A DNA stretch of 64,000 nt, from NCBI GenBank assembly GCA_028023455.1, contig JAQFVV010012546.1, positions 2,348,081 to 2,412,080 on the forward strand, read 5' to 3'. The DNA is from Epiperipatus broadwayi. Its lineage: Eukaryota > Onychophora > Udeonychophora > Euonychophora > Peripatidae. The notes under the pieces are model-generated. The model was not told the DNA's origin, ran no database searches, and was given only the letters and a program-made list of their open reading frames with translations. Made by a program: the position numbers and the translations under genes. Positions 24,601 through 35,900 of the stretch are shown here, piece by piece. Position 1 is the stretch's first letter. Each line of letters starts with the position of its first letter.

Positions 24601-25106
24601 TTAGAGCTACCGGATGTCATCTTAGTATTTTACACTTTTAATTACATCATTGTATAAACTTACGTTTCCCAACAAATTCCAATTACATGTTTTTTTTTAC
24701 AAGTGGCAATTACAAAACAATATATCCTAGAATCGAACATTGAAACCAGTGTCATAATATTTATTTGTAAGTTCAATACTTTACATAAGCTTAGAATAAC
24801 TCACACTTTTTAAGATTCTACTTATTTCCATTTATAGCAACAAAACATGTTTTTTGTCCTGTGCATTTTAGCTCAGTGATAAATTGATGGACTACAAAAA
24901 TTCAAACTTCATTATTGAAGTCCAATCTATCATTTCTGATAATTGATCATTATATGATCTTCTAAATAAATAGTCATTTAAATTTTCATTATTACATTAA
25001 TTATATAAACAACACAACTTTTTCTCCTTACATTCAAGCATGCTTTTAGACACAGCAATTTCATCTACTCTAAAATCTTTTTTGTAACCTCAAATAATCA
25101 ATTAAC
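21697..25106. other. A+T-rich non-coding stretch with uninterpreted frames
   Basis: Pyrimidine-rich low-complexity sequence at 22380-22500 gives apparent frames. A 119-codon minus-strand frame (23982-23623) and a 65-codon plus frame (24065-24262) lie in slightly less A+T-rich sequence, but they carry no motif I recognise and no start or splice support. Nothing firmer is visible. Confidence 0.4.
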
Positions 25107-25119
25107 ATTAAACATTCAT

Positions 25120-25413
25120 CATATGACCACCACTTCTTATGCTTGTGTATAACTGTTGTTAAAACAGGCAAAACTCACTATACATATTGCTACACACAGC
25201 AAGCTAGAGTAATCAATGGATGCCAGAAGGCTTGTGCATAAAATCCCCATCTAGTGCCTACTTGTCCAGTATCCCCAGACAAGTTTCTGGCTTGTGGCTT
25301 GGGGATATTGGATGAGTAGGCACTAGATGGAGATTTTATGCACAAGCCGTCTGGCATCCATTGATTACTGTAGCTTGCTGTGTGTAGCAATATGTATAGT
25401 GAGTTTTGCCTGT
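25120..25413 (-). mobile_element. HPR copy 7, palindrome lacking the ribozyme core
   Basis: The reverse-complement tail is at the left (CATATGACCACCACTTCTTATGC) and the arms AAAACAGGCAAAACTCAC...GTGAGTTTTGCCTGT face each other. The centre is collapsed (TTTCTGGCTTGTGGCTTGGGGATATTGG), so CTGATGA is lost although the GAAAC-side text remains. A perfect 13-bp TSD, attaaacattcat, is at 25107-25119 and 25414-25426. Confidence 0.85.
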
Positions 25414-25426
25414 ATTAAACATTCAT

Positions 25427-26510
25427 GTTGTAATTCACATCTCAGGACTAATATCTCATCAATCATCATCAGCGAAGTATTTTGACTGCTTGCACTGACA
25501 TAAGTAACACTACTTCATTCTATAAAGTTAATAGTCTAAGGTTCTAAACCTTAAGTGTATAATAATTGATTGTGAGATATAGTAATAGATATAGTCAGGT
25601 TTATTACTCAGTACAATGAATACTTACTTTTAAGGCCAGCTAAAAGGAAGAGTCCACATGAAGATATTTGTCATTTTACATTAAATTAATAAATTCATTA
25701 GAAGCAACCATCACAGATGTGCACATCAAAATCACATGCCATGATTACCCACTCTTGCTACAGTTGCCACAAACAGCTTTACCACCATGTCTGCAGTAAC
25801 ATTGTGTTCTGATCAATTTTTTAATATTCCAGAAAAATTGCCTATTACGGCATTGTCATACATCACTATCACAGCCCACTCAGGTGCCTCATCATTTTAC
25901 ATTCATATTCCCAAGAACTATCTTTCCATCTTGATTACCAGATAATATTTTTTTTTTTGTAGTCGTTGAATAACAAAGAACAGTTATTTTATTGTGATGG
26001 CCTTTTGATTTGAAATTTAGTTAATTATCATTATTACAATACCATATTGAGCAATATGTTGTCTTAATACTTTGAAAGCTGTAGGAAATATAAATGAAAA
26101 CTCAAAGCAGAGCTGTTTGTGCACTCTTTTGGAACAGTTGGAACAGAAGCTTGATTCGCTGGACAATACTGTATATAAAAATGATATAAAAGTTTGCTAT
26201 GAGGATATTATTAATAAGTTTACTAACAGAAAACAGAATTTTATTTTTGTAAAAATAATTTTATTTTTTTATTTTTTTGTAATTCCTCACTAATAAAACA
26301 ATTTTAAAAATTGTGATTGTTTTAATAAAATACCACCCTCATTTTTGTTTACATGTAGAACCCTATTTTGTTGTAATGCTTAGAACCCTTCTCCATCGCT
26401 TCAACAGCTTTAGTCATAGTTGAGACAATAAAAAAAATTTTGTTTCTAAAACTTTTTTTTTCAATTTGTAGAACAGTTTCGATTTGCATTCAATTATATA
26501 ACAAGCATTG
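25427..26510. other. non-coding stretch with one protein-like frame
   Basis: Apart from the 73-codon frame at 26072-26293 (first part ENSKQSCLCTLLEQLEQKLD, more protein-like than its neighbours but with no recognised family and no flanking splice signals I trust), I see no supported feature. Confidence 0.35.
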
Positions 26511-26511
26511 G

Positions 26512-26605
26512 TGGTTGAGAGGTTAGTGACAGCAGCTTTACAAGCAGTTGTCCCGGGTTGGCGGGTTCGCTCCAGGCTGATGCTATGACACATGAGAAAA
26601 AAAAA
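26512..26605 (+). mobile_element. SINE-T copy 2
   Basis: The tRNA-like body (GGTGGTTGAGAGGTTAGTGA, CTTTACAAGCAG, GGCGGGTTCGCTCC) is followed by GATGCTATGACACATGAG and a poly(A) run. No clear TSD was found, although the body is complete. Confidence 0.8.
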
Positions 26606-26840
26606 CTGTATGTCAGAACACATCACACAACAGTAAAAAAATTCCAGTTCGTTTTTATAGGGCAAAAATATTTATTGTGCAAACAGCTTCATCAAAATGT
26701 AAAAATAATCAGTCAATCACTGAAGTAGTAATCAATCATATAAAAATGTTTTATTATTATGCATGATTGTTATTCATATTATATTGTTGCTTTAACAGTA
26801 TTAAATACAGTTGTTATTCATTTAAAATATTTTCCAAAAA

Positions 26841-26930
26841 GTCAAGTGTTGGTGGTCGACTGGTCAGCACAGCTGCCTTACAAGCAGTTGTACCGGGTTC
26901 GCTTTCTGACCGATGCTTTGTTGAAAAAGT
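26841..26930 (+). mobile_element. SINE-T copy 3, decayed
   Basis: AGTGTTGGTGGTCGACTGGTCAGCACAGC and ACAAGCAGTTGTACCGGGTTCGC match the family; box-B spacing is shortened and the 3' part is degraded (CGATGCTTTGTTGAAAAAG). A short direct repeat (tattttcca) on both sides may be a TSD. Confidence 0.75.
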
Positions 26931-28911
26931 ATTCTATTTTCCATAAATAACAATAATAATAACAATACATAAAAAATATTATTTGTTTTTATTTATTTAT
27001 ATTAAACTCTGTATTAACAATTGACACGAATTGTTATTTATATTATTTCTATTTTCCATAATAATTCTCTACTATGCTCAAGGAATTATAATCATTAATT
27101 AAATTTGAATTTATATATGTTAATATATATTTTTTACGAATGCAGATAGAGTAAGTACTATGACTACTTTTTAATACTTGATCATCATCGTTGAGGTTTG
27201 CCATTATTCACCATTCTCTTAACACAATATTTTTCTAGTAATGTAATTTTAGAGCTACGTGACAAATTTTAATGCATGCATAAGGAATTACAATCGTCAA
27301 TATATATATATTGTATACATGTAGTGAATGCAGGTTTAAATGAGGTGTGATTGCAAATAATTAATTTTACATGCAACTATATTTTTATTATTTTATATAT
27401 ATATATTATGTCTTTGTATTAAAACGTATACTAACTTACCTGTTTAAAATAATATTAAATGCTTTTTATTAGAAAATAAGTATATTCTTCATATATTATA
27501 TTTGATAACATGTTTTGTTGTAGTTAAGTTGTTAGTTTCTCAATATACCACAAACAAAAAAAAATATAGAGATTGGATTTCATTCATCTTATAGTTTTAT
27601 TTTGGTAGGAAAAAGGAAGGGGTAGCCAAATAAATGATTTTTTAAACGTGACGGTAATGCTGTCACGCAATTTTATTGCTTATGTATTAATGCTAGCATC
27701 TCTCTTCTTCGTCAATGAATGATATGGATTAATTATTTTGACTTCGTTTTAAGTCATCAAATTATTTTATTAATTGTATGTATATATAAGAATTAAAAAT
27801 AGTTTTGATTCCATTAAAAAAAAAAGTGCCGAACTGCTGCTATTAAAAATTGTTTGTTATTGATTTTTTCCTCCCAAGTTAAAAAAAAAAAAAAACGTCT
27901 ATCACATGAAATTGCTTTTTATATTTTCAACTTATTTTTATATTAAAATTTTGTAGTGACTTATATATAGTAAATAAACCCCCGTATTTATATTTTACAT
28001 TAATTTTTACCAACTTTAAGATTGTCTCTTAATGCAACACACTTGATTTCAATTTTTTCCATATGTATTATCTAAGACAAAATTTGATTTTGAAAATGGC
28101 GTGCTTGGCTGATATCAATAAAAATAATTAACAAAAAGATAGATTAATTCAATTACAAAATAATAATATAATAAATCTAGAGATTAAAAGAGAAAGTAAT
28201 TTCATAATTGACTATGCAAGATGAGAAAATGATTGACAAAAATGTTATATATAATTGTACTCATACGGGTGTATACATCTCTGAAATATATTAATTCGAA
28301 TTTACGCATTACTAATTTTGTTATTTATTACTGTTTCAAACGGTGGATTGTTCAAATCATAGATACATAGTGAATGAGGTGAACTGTAATGATTGTTCAT
28401 GGACTTCTTATGAAAAAAGCTACTTGTAATTACTCAATTATAATTACCTAAATTGCAATGGATAGGTTTTATAAGTCACATATCATGCCCAAATGATATT
28501 ATTCTGTATAATGTTCTAAAGCTGTTCATAATAATTCTTTTAGTTAAGATCATGGATCTTTTTCTATTTTTTATAGCACTTTTGAACAAACCTATCTTTC
28601 TTCATTATTATTAAATATAATATTAAATCATCTATGCACCTTATCACTTTTTCACAATGTTTAAATACCACCTTCTTTTACAGTTTCAATTGCTCCAACA
28701 ATATTCTTCAGTACTACAACATAATTTAAATATATAAATATACATAAATATAAGTTATATATAATTTATATACACACACTTATAATTATATACACATATA
28801 ATTACATACACTTAACCTTATGTATACAACTTATATACATTCTATATATACATATTATAATTATCATATATTTATTACTTTTTAAATATTATTACGTAGT
28901 ATCATTTAAAA
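26931..28911. other. A+T-rich non-coding stretch
   Basis: TA and ATATAC-type low-complexity runs at 27300-27410 and 28720-28870; a CGTGAC...GTCACG palindrome near 27647-27667. No gene is supported. Confidence 0.4.
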
Positions 28912-29009
28912 TACACCTGGGTCTTTTTTTACACGGACTTATTTAACATGATTTTGAAGTTATGCGATTCGTGTTTCACCGGAAGTCGACCTCCGATAAT
29001 GCGCTATTA

Positions 29010-29085
29010 CTTTAAATAATAAATTTTGTGCACTTACGTTATATTGAAAGTAATAGCACATTATTGAAATTCTACTTTCATCTTA
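29010..29085. repeat. hairpin near the left end of the TIR element
   Basis: ATAATGCGCTATTACTTTAA and TGAAAGTAATAGCACATTAT are near-complementary arms separated by about 30 bp. It may be a subterminal palindrome of the element. Confidence 0.5.
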
Positions 29086-29637
29086 GTAATTTCAATATTT
29101 TCAGTGCTTTATAATAGTACGATTTTATTCAATAATGAAATTAAAATCATGATTTCCACATTAAATTTTACAAGATTATAATGTAAATTTGTTCAAACAT
29201 TGTGCGTGTTAATTTTGCATTTTAAATCACATTCTGTTTTTACTTTTTAAAAAAAAAAACATAATCAATTATTAATCATTTAGTGTCCAAACGTTTATTT
29301 TTAAAAGGTCAGTAATAGCAGTGGGCACAATTAGAAATTAAAATAGATTTTTAATTGTAATTAACAATTTAAAAATTACTTATGGGTGACTTGAAATTAA
29401 TGTGATGTAAAATGAAATTTGATTTTTAAACGGAATTGAAAATTAAAAACAAAAATAAGAATTTAATTTTTAGTTGTTAGTTTTAATTAAATTTTTCCCA
29501 GCAGTGGTGAATAAATGTATTTTTATTATCATAAGTCTAAGTTCATAAACAATTAATAAAATCATCATCGTCATCAACAGAAAACCATTAACACAACATG
29601 AGAGTGAACTTGGCGCTAGTTGTATTTTCTCTTGTGA

Positions 29638-29701
29638 GAATAATTGCTGAGATATTCTTGACTTTGTTTAAGGAGAAGCCAAATACATCACATCACATCA
29701 C
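29638..29701 (+). mobile_element. LINE-A 3' terminus fragment
   Basis: ATAATTGCTGAGATATTCTTGACTTT, GTTTAAGGAGAAGCC and a CATCACATCACATCACAT end match, in order, the 3' ends of the LINE-A copies at 5.09-5.16 and 51.45-51.51 kb. The coding part is absent (severe 5' truncation). Confidence 0.75.
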
Positions 29702-30102
29702 ATGGGAATCTGATTTTTTACTAGTTTGCAAATGAACGTGTTTTTGGGCAAATAGCGATAATATTTAAAACATGTATAAAAAATGTAAATTACTGTACTG
29801 TAAATTATGCATAAAAATATATTATTTTGAATAAAATTAAATATTATAGTTAAAAAAAGTTTGTCTTGTATCAATTTTTTTCAAATTTGAAATTTTTTAT
29901 TAGTCATATTTTATTTCCTTATATTTTTTTTGCGTGAATTTTAAAGTAATTTTACGTTGGTGCTTTGCTTTTACGTGAATTTTGAAAAATCACAGACTGC
30001 ATTCTCCCTTTTTCAATGTAAGTTACATCTATTTTTGCGCGATTTCATTTGCGCATGTTTTCTGAGGAACCTATCTATCGCGTAAAACGAGACCCAGGGG
30101 TA

Positions 30103-30715
30103 TACTCTTTTTTTTCTGAAGAAGATTGCTGGGGCAATCAAAACTGTAAAAGAGATCATAATTAAAGCACTGTGAAACAGTGATAAGTTGCATGGATGAT
30201 TTAATATTTTATTATAGACATTTGGCAATGCAATAAGAAAGATTAGTTCATTATTATGAGTAATTTTAATGAGATTGATTCTTGATGATGATATTCTTCA
30301 AAAATGTGTTAGGTCTTTTAGACTTCTCAGTAGCACATTCATTTTTATAAAGATAAAATGTATTTTTTCTTATTGATTTATTTTATGCATAAATATGCTT
30401 TTTAACATGCTTACTCTGATCATATCATTCTTTTGTAATGTATAAAACACTTCAAACATATCTTCTAATAGATATTTATATGTCTTCAAATAATGCAAAA
30501 TGAATTTGATAGTTTTTTTTCCTACAGTCAAAAACAATCACCACATCTTTTTACAGCTGGATGTCAAAACAACAAAACAGATTCATAATTGTAATTTTAT
30601 ATTGGACTATTTCCATCATCTAATATGTGGATTGAATGTCTTTAGAAAAATTTAACTTTATTTAAATATTCCAGAGACATTCAATTGTTAGTAATAGCAC
30701 AGCAAACAAATTAGT
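30103..30715. other. A+T-rich non-coding stretch
   Basis: No supported feature; T-rich and A-rich tracts only. Confidence 0.45.
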
Positions 30716-30720
30716 ATATG

Positions 30721-30885
30721 CACAACATTTCAAGAGGTATTGTTCTCCCATCTTCTTCAGGTGTTTCTGACCTGACTAGTGACAGTACTAGCATGGAATT
30801 CGAACCTGGGTCCTTAGATTCTTGATTATTGAATTTTAAGGTAATGCTCTAACCAACTGAGCCATTCTGCCAAAGGCAACAGTCA
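30721..30885 (-). mobile_element. tRNA-derived SINE with hammerhead-like 3' part
   Basis: On the minus strand a tRNA-like head (box A TGGCTCAGTTGGTTAGAGCA; box B GGTTCGAATTCC) is followed without a gap by GTCAGGTCAGAAACACCTGAAGA... and then CTCTTGAAATGTTGTG. The second part looks like a hammerhead relic: CUGAAGA for CUGAUGA, a plausible stem II (AAGAUGG/CCUCUU with a bulged U) and GAAAUGUU for GAAACGUC/GUH. The anticodon region is not a normal 7-nt loop, so a working tRNA gene is unlikely. Confidence 0.6.
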
Positions 30886-31315
30886 GTAGAAATTTTATAT
30901 ACTTATCTATAATCTGTAAACATATTACTTTGAAAGTGAATCATTATTGCCTCAAAATATTTTGGACACTGTGTCAAAGAATCACATTTTAGAAACATAT
31001 CATAGTAATATATTTATTCCATTTTGCTTAAATAAAACTATTGTAGAGATGCTTGAATGTTAGTCAAATGAACTTTAATGGTGCATGCATTTATGAGGAT
31101 TGTGATAACAAGTCATACACAGAAACTGTCTAATATATTTTTTTAGTTATTATGATAAAGTGACTTGACTGGAGTTAAAAATTGTCATGAATGTATTGTT
31201 TGGAAAATAAATAATGCCATCTAAATTCGTTACTATATATATATATATATATATTCTCATGGATAATGAATTTATAGTATTATTTCCAGAAGCTTCCATG
31301 CAATGAAAATATAAT

Positions 31316-31375
31316 AGCTAAATAGCTGACATTTCAGTACAATAATGAATCCTTTCATCAGAGCTTCTTTTTTCT
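31316..31375 (-). ncRNA. hammerhead ribozyme relic downstream of a PLE frame
   Basis: The minus strand reads AGAAGCU-CUGAUGA-(19 nt)-GAAAU-GUC-AGCUAUUUAGC. AGCU on both sides of the core gives a 4-bp stem I. The 19-nt stem II segment pairs poorly, so activity is doubtful. It lies about 150-200 bp after the end of a decayed PLE reading frame on the same strand, the position in which PLE terminal repeats carry hammerheads. Confidence 0.5.
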
Positions 31376-31519
31376 CAAATCATAAGAGTGTGTCTGGCGA
31401 GATTTAAAATTGTTATTTTTATTATTATTATTTTCTTCTCATTCTTAAATTCTATTGGTTGAAAAGTTTTAAAAAATATATTATCCTGTAATATATTTTT
31501 CCAAATATTGTTAATTTTT

Positions 31520-32115
31520 TAAAATTCACACTTTTCATTTATGCCCTTAGGTCTTTTAAAAATCTCTATGGATTCCCTTAGCAGTCTTTGGTCATATTGT
31601 TTAATTTTTGCAAAAAAAATATGTATTTTATTAAAATTGATTTCATGGTTTGTTAATTTAATGTGTGAATTACATTTTTCTCTAACTGCCAAAATATCAT
31701 TCTTCCTTTATTATGTTTATTCTATGATTAGTCTGTCCAATGTATGAATGTAAACAAATTCCACATGGAATTTCATATATACCATGAGATTCCAAAGGAA
31801 TTCTATCTTTAGGGCATGAAAATACTGCATTTATATGCAGTATAAATTGTGTGGATATTATTTTTCTTTAAAACATTACCAATTTTATCATTTACTCCCT
31901 TTATATATGGCCGAACTGTCTTAATTTCTGAAGTATCAAAATCTTTTTTCTTATTATATAAAAAGTCACATTAATAATCCTGTAATCAACACCATGATGA
32001 GGGAAGCATCCTTTTAATAGCATAGATATCTTGGTGAAAATTGCTGTCATCAGAAAGTCTCTTACTTCCATCTAAGAATATGATTGCCACTGAAAATAAT
32101 TGTGTTGGATGATGA
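31520..32115 (-). pseudogene. Penelope-like element RT (C-terminal) and GIY-YIG domain, decayed
   Basis: Minus-strand frames give, in order: FLDGSKRLSDDSNFHQDIYA...KRMLPSS (RT thumb side), KTVRPYIKGVNDKIGNVLKK, PKDRIPLESHGIYEIPCGIC and LHSYIGQT. The last two are the linker and GIY-YIG-type endonuclease motif (here IYEI and YIG) of Penelope-like retroelements, with the family's cysteine pair CGIC next to it. Multiple stops and frameshifts break it. The upstream RT core with the catalytic aspartates is missing, as expected for a 5'-truncated copy. Confidence 0.75.
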
Positions 32116-32860
32116 TGAGAAAAAATATAAATATCTCCCAGTGTGTTTGCTTTCTATACATATCATGGGTTATATATATATAAATTAAATAAAACATAAA
32201 TACATATTTGTTTTAATACAAAAGATGAAAATTACAAATCCAAAAAGTAAAGATACCAATAAATGTTAATGTTAAAATTACCAAGAAATGTTTATGTTAA
32301 AAATATTTTTTGTGTTTCCAATTCTGTAAAATAAATTATGCACCTGGATAATCATTTACATTGAATTGTAATTATGATTACATTTTTCAAAATGCTGTTA
32401 AACCTCTCAAAAATACACACTATATCCTACAGTTAGAGATCATTTTCATGTGTCTTTAGCTTTTCTTCATTCTCCTGTAACTACCTGAGGCACCATTTTC
32501 CTGCTTTTGAATTCATTTGATGATATAAATTGAAATTAAAATAATATTGATTTATTAGTTTAATAAAAAATTTGAAGATGTCAATATTCTTCAGATTCAG
32601 TTTTTAAATTGAGGCAATATTTACCTAAAATATGATGATTGGTACATTCTTTGTTCTTACTCTTTGAAAACATTTGTGAGACTATTTAGAATTGCATTTT
32701 CATTGTTGTAAGAAAAGAGTAAGAAATGTATTTTTCCATAGTTTATTTCAATATTTGTCATTATCTTTATAAAATATGTGTATAGTAATCATTAAAAAAT
32801 ATTTTTATATTTACATATTTTTGGAATATGGTTTATTTTTAAAATACATGTAAAAAATGT
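32116..32860. other. A+T-rich non-coding stretch
   Basis: No recognisable feature. Upstream PLE sequence may continue here but is too decayed to read. Confidence 0.4.
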
Positions 32861-32972
32861 TTAAACCTCTAATCATCATTATATAAGGGTTTTATGCATA
32901 TACCTTCTTGCATCCATTGATTATTCTGGCTTACATTGGTGGCGCTACTGTGTGGAGAGTTTACCCTTTGTG
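32860..32972 (-). mobile_element. HPR copy 8, internally deleted
   Basis: The reverse-complement tail (TTTAAACCTCTAATCATCATTATATAAG) joins directly to the outer arm (GGGTTTTATGCATA...TGCATCCATTGATTATTCTGG...GGCGCTACTGTGTGGAGAGTTTACC). Ribozyme and second arm are missing. The deletion resembles that of copy 1. No TSD was resolved. Confidence 0.65.
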
Positions 32973-33130
32973 TGAAAATATATAGTAAGAGTAAAAGTAA
33001 GCTGCAATTGTTTTACATTTGCCAAACCCTATAGTCTAGAATAATTATGATGTTTTGATAATTATAAATAAAATTTAAAAATTTAGAACAGAATTTCATA
33101 GCTTTACGATGTCTTAACTATAATGACTTA

Positions 33131-33235
33131 GTCAAGCAATGGTGGTCGAGAGGTTAGCGACAGCTGCTTTACAAGCATTTGTCCTGGATTAGTGGGTTCG
33201 CTTCCCAGCTGATGCTGTGACACATAAGAAAAAAA
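33131..33235 (+). mobile_element. SINE-T copy 4
   Basis: Complete body (GGTGGTCGAGAGGTTAGCGA, CTTTACAAGCA, AGTGGGTTCGCTTCCC, GATGCTGTGACACA) plus a short A run. Near-perfect TSD: ctataatgactta ending at 33130 against ctatactgactta ending at 33249. Confidence 0.85.
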
Positions 33236-33715
33236 GCTATACTGACTTAAGATGTAAGAAATAAAGTTCAAATAATAAAGATTTTATTAAATTTATTTTT
33301 ATTGACATATTGATAATCTTCCAAAAAGGAAAAAGAATTGTTTTCATTATTATTTTTATTTTATTTCACTTTATTTATATTTGCAAAGATGGAAATATGG
33401 TTTTATAAGATGTTTGTCATTTGTAAACTTACATGTTTATTAAATCAAGTTCGATTAATTGACTTCTGGTATAGTATAAACATACTAATATCAAATGTTG
33501 AAGATTTATTGAAATCTGCTAGGTAGTACAATGAAAAGATCCATTGCAGGCAGGTTGTATTAAAAAGCCAAAAAAAATAAATAATAATAATAGCAAATGA
33601 CAATACTTAGTCATCGTTGCCAATAAGCCTATTTAAAAAATTGGGATATTTGATAAAATTTAACCTGTGTCTTTAAACTTTTCTAATTAAAATTTTATTA
33701 TATGATCTTACTCAG

Positions 33716-33765
33716 GAAGCATCCATTACTGAAACAAGGACCACAAATTACCATTTCAGCAAATG
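33716..33765 (+). other. candidate internal exon (50 bp)
   Basis: An acceptor-like context (CTAAT branch-like motif, T-rich tract, CTTACTCAG) precedes 50 bp, then a strong donor (ATG|GTAAGT). The second frame is open and reads KHPLLKQGPQITISAN; the first frame is also open. If real, it is one small exon of a host gene with very long introns. No partner exon was found, so this rests on splice-site quality only. Confidence 0.25.
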
Positions 33766-35140
33766 GTAAGTTGTATGATGTTTATTTGTCAATCAATTAA
33801 TAATTCAACTATATTTTAATGTTCATGCTATAAGTATATTTGAAATATTTCTGGATTTGTTATTGCCCTTTTACGTGAGTAGACATATATGTGTATATGC
33901 ACAAACTGTACTTTCTTTTCTTAAAGAAAATCTAATTAAAAGTAACACTTTTTATGTTATTGAACTTTAAAGTTAATCACTATGGATGTTTGTTAAGAAA
34001 GTGAGAGGAGTATTTAAAAAAAAAAGTCAAGAAGTGAGATATTTTTTTAAAAAAATAGTCAGTAAAAAGAAAAGAGAGAGCATTTTTCAAGGACATGTGT
34101 TAAATCACTTACCCCTCCCTCTCTTTTCTCATGTCATTTTGTGACTTAGAAAATGAAACTGCTGAGTGTGAATACTGTGAATGGAACATAAACAAGTCTG
34201 AAATCATTTGCTTCTAAATGTTGAAGTTAAAAAAAAAAAAGCTAACACAGTTATCTAATTAAAACTTAAATTTGTATATTCATATAATGAACAATTTTTA
34301 ATATAAATAGATAGATATAATATGCATAATTAAAAAAAAAGTTAGGAGAATATGAAAAATGGTGCTAAGGTATTTGAATTACTTATATTAAAAAACAAGT
34401 TATTATACTTCTATATGCTGAAGGGAATTACGGTTTCGCATTTTGAAAAAAAAAATGAAATAAATATGAAGATCTTAAAAGAAAAAAAATTCGTAAGAAA
34501 TAATATTGTGTTTTACAGGGACAAATAAGAAAATTAATTAATTATACTAATTTTTGAGGTGGTAAGATAAAAGAAAGACATTATTTGAATAATGTTACCA
34601 AGGAAGACTTTAATAACTCAGAGGAGCAGTGAAAAATAAAACTTAACTCATCAGATTATCCAATTATACATGATGAAAATTTAAGGTTTGTATTTCTTGT
34701 TTTGTCCTTTAACTATTAACTGGTACATATTAATATGTTGATCCATAATTGGTTAGTAGTAATGATATCTACCCCAATATTTGTTTTCGATATTAATCCA
34801 TTAGTCTGGTTGCTGTTGATAATGTAATATATATGTATACTTTTTTATTTAACGCTTCATATTTATATTATGGTTTTTCGAAATCAACTGTAATAGTGCT
34901 GCTGGGTTATGGCTTTAAATCATCTTTGTCAGTCTTTTTACCATTATCTATTGTGCTAAAAATTTAAAACTAATGATAACATCGCATTCTCCCCTGTAAA
35001 AGTTGCTAATTGATCGATTGTTTGAATAAGAATATTAAGAACCTCCTATTTTATTATTTGAATGATATAGAAAAAAATGCGTAATTTCATAGTTCTAAGG
35101 CAGTATATAATTTGGTTATAGTGAATGTTTTATATATGTT
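33766..35140. other. A+T-rich non-coding stretch
   Basis: No supported feature. Purine-rich and homopolymer tracts lie near 34010-34080 and 34440-34490. Confidence 0.45.
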
Positions 35141-35145
35141 ACTAG

Positions 35146-35283
35146 AAGGATTTGAACTCGGGAATTTTTAACCTATTCATCTTCCACTTTATTTTAAGCA
35201 ACATACATAGTGTAGTCATGTGTATCAGTTGCTTGAGATAGAGTGGAGGATGAATAGACTGAAAAACTTCAGTTCAAATCCAT
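35146..35283. repeat. foldback of a tRNA-like SINE relic
   Basis: Left arm 35146-35202 (GGATTTGAACTCGGG...TTTTAAGCAAC) and right arm 35227-35283 (GTTGCTTGAGATAGAG...CAGTTCAAATCC) are imperfect reverse complements. Each arm ends in a box-B-like GTTCAAATCC, read on the minus strand in the left arm and on the plus strand in the right. Two tRNA-derived copies in head-to-head orientation, or an inverted duplication of one, would produce this. Confidence 0.55.
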
Positions 35284-35782
35284 CTATTTATTATAATTTC
35301 ATAGTATATATAATTATTTGTAAGTATTTTTACAAAATATTTTCATTATAAAATTATTCAAAATAAAATATATTTACACTTCCATTTGAGATTTTTTTGA
35401 AATACATTTCAGATTTAAAATGCAAATTAAGAAACTTGAAATAACATGGTACTAAAAGCAGATATAATTAGCATCATGATATTCTATTAAACAGCATATC
35501 AACACTTGATATCTTACTACATAATTAGCACATATTAAGTCATTATTTGTGTGCATTTGCTCATCAAACTTAATATAAGCCATATAATTTTTTATTTATA
35601 TCATAATGTTATTATAGCATTGATCAAAGTTTTTACAATTTTCTTATTGCAGGAATTATATTGCCATTAGACATTACTTCAGTATCTATAAATTAGAGAA
35701 GACTGTTAGAACATTTAAAAAAAAAACTTTATTTGTTGATAGATCAGTATTCAATATAATCTATCAAAAAGTTTTATAACTT

Positions 35783-35887
35783 TTTTTTCTCATGTGTCAT
35801 AGCATCAGCCAGGAAACGAACCCGCTATCCCAGGACAACTGTTTGTAAAGCAGCTGTCACTGACCTCTCGACCACCAATGCTTGACA
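35783..35887 (-). mobile_element. SINE-T copy 5
   Basis: Reverse complement of the complete SINE, beginning with the poly(T) complement of its A tail, then CTCATGTGTCATAGCATCAGCC and the tRNA-like body. Perfect 13-bp TSD agttttataactt at 35770-35782 and 35888-35900. Confidence 0.9.
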
Positions 35888-35900
35888 AGTTTTATAACTT

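Larger units (their letters stand above)
28914..30100. mobile_element. 1.19-kb TIR DNA element with TA target site (Tc1/mariner-like, non-autonomous)
   Basis: The ends CACCTGGGTCT..TTTTTACACGG (left) and CGCGTAAAACGAGACCCAGGGG (right) are imperfect reverse complements over about 23 bp, each next to a TA dinucleotide (28912-28913 and 30101-30102). That combination is what Tc1/mariner-type elements leave. No transposase frame is present. The ends are richer in CpG than the surroundings (GCGCGATTTCATTTGCGC near the right end). A LINE-A 3' fragment lies inside. A superfamily other than Tc1/mariner is possible. Confidence 0.55.

Noticed and set aside
29323-29512. A nested hAT MITE (CAGTGGGCAC...CAGCAGTG)
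   Set aside because: The putative ends match over only a few bases and the flanking 8 bp are not duplicated.
30790-30885. A functional tRNA gene on the minus strand
   Set aside because: Boxes A and B are good, but the anticodon arm is too long and irregular and the acceptor stem does not pair; it runs directly into a retroposon body.
34885-34945. Another hammerhead core on the minus strand (CTGACAAAGATG...)
   Set aside because: There is no CUGAUGA, no GAAA box at the right distance and no stem I.
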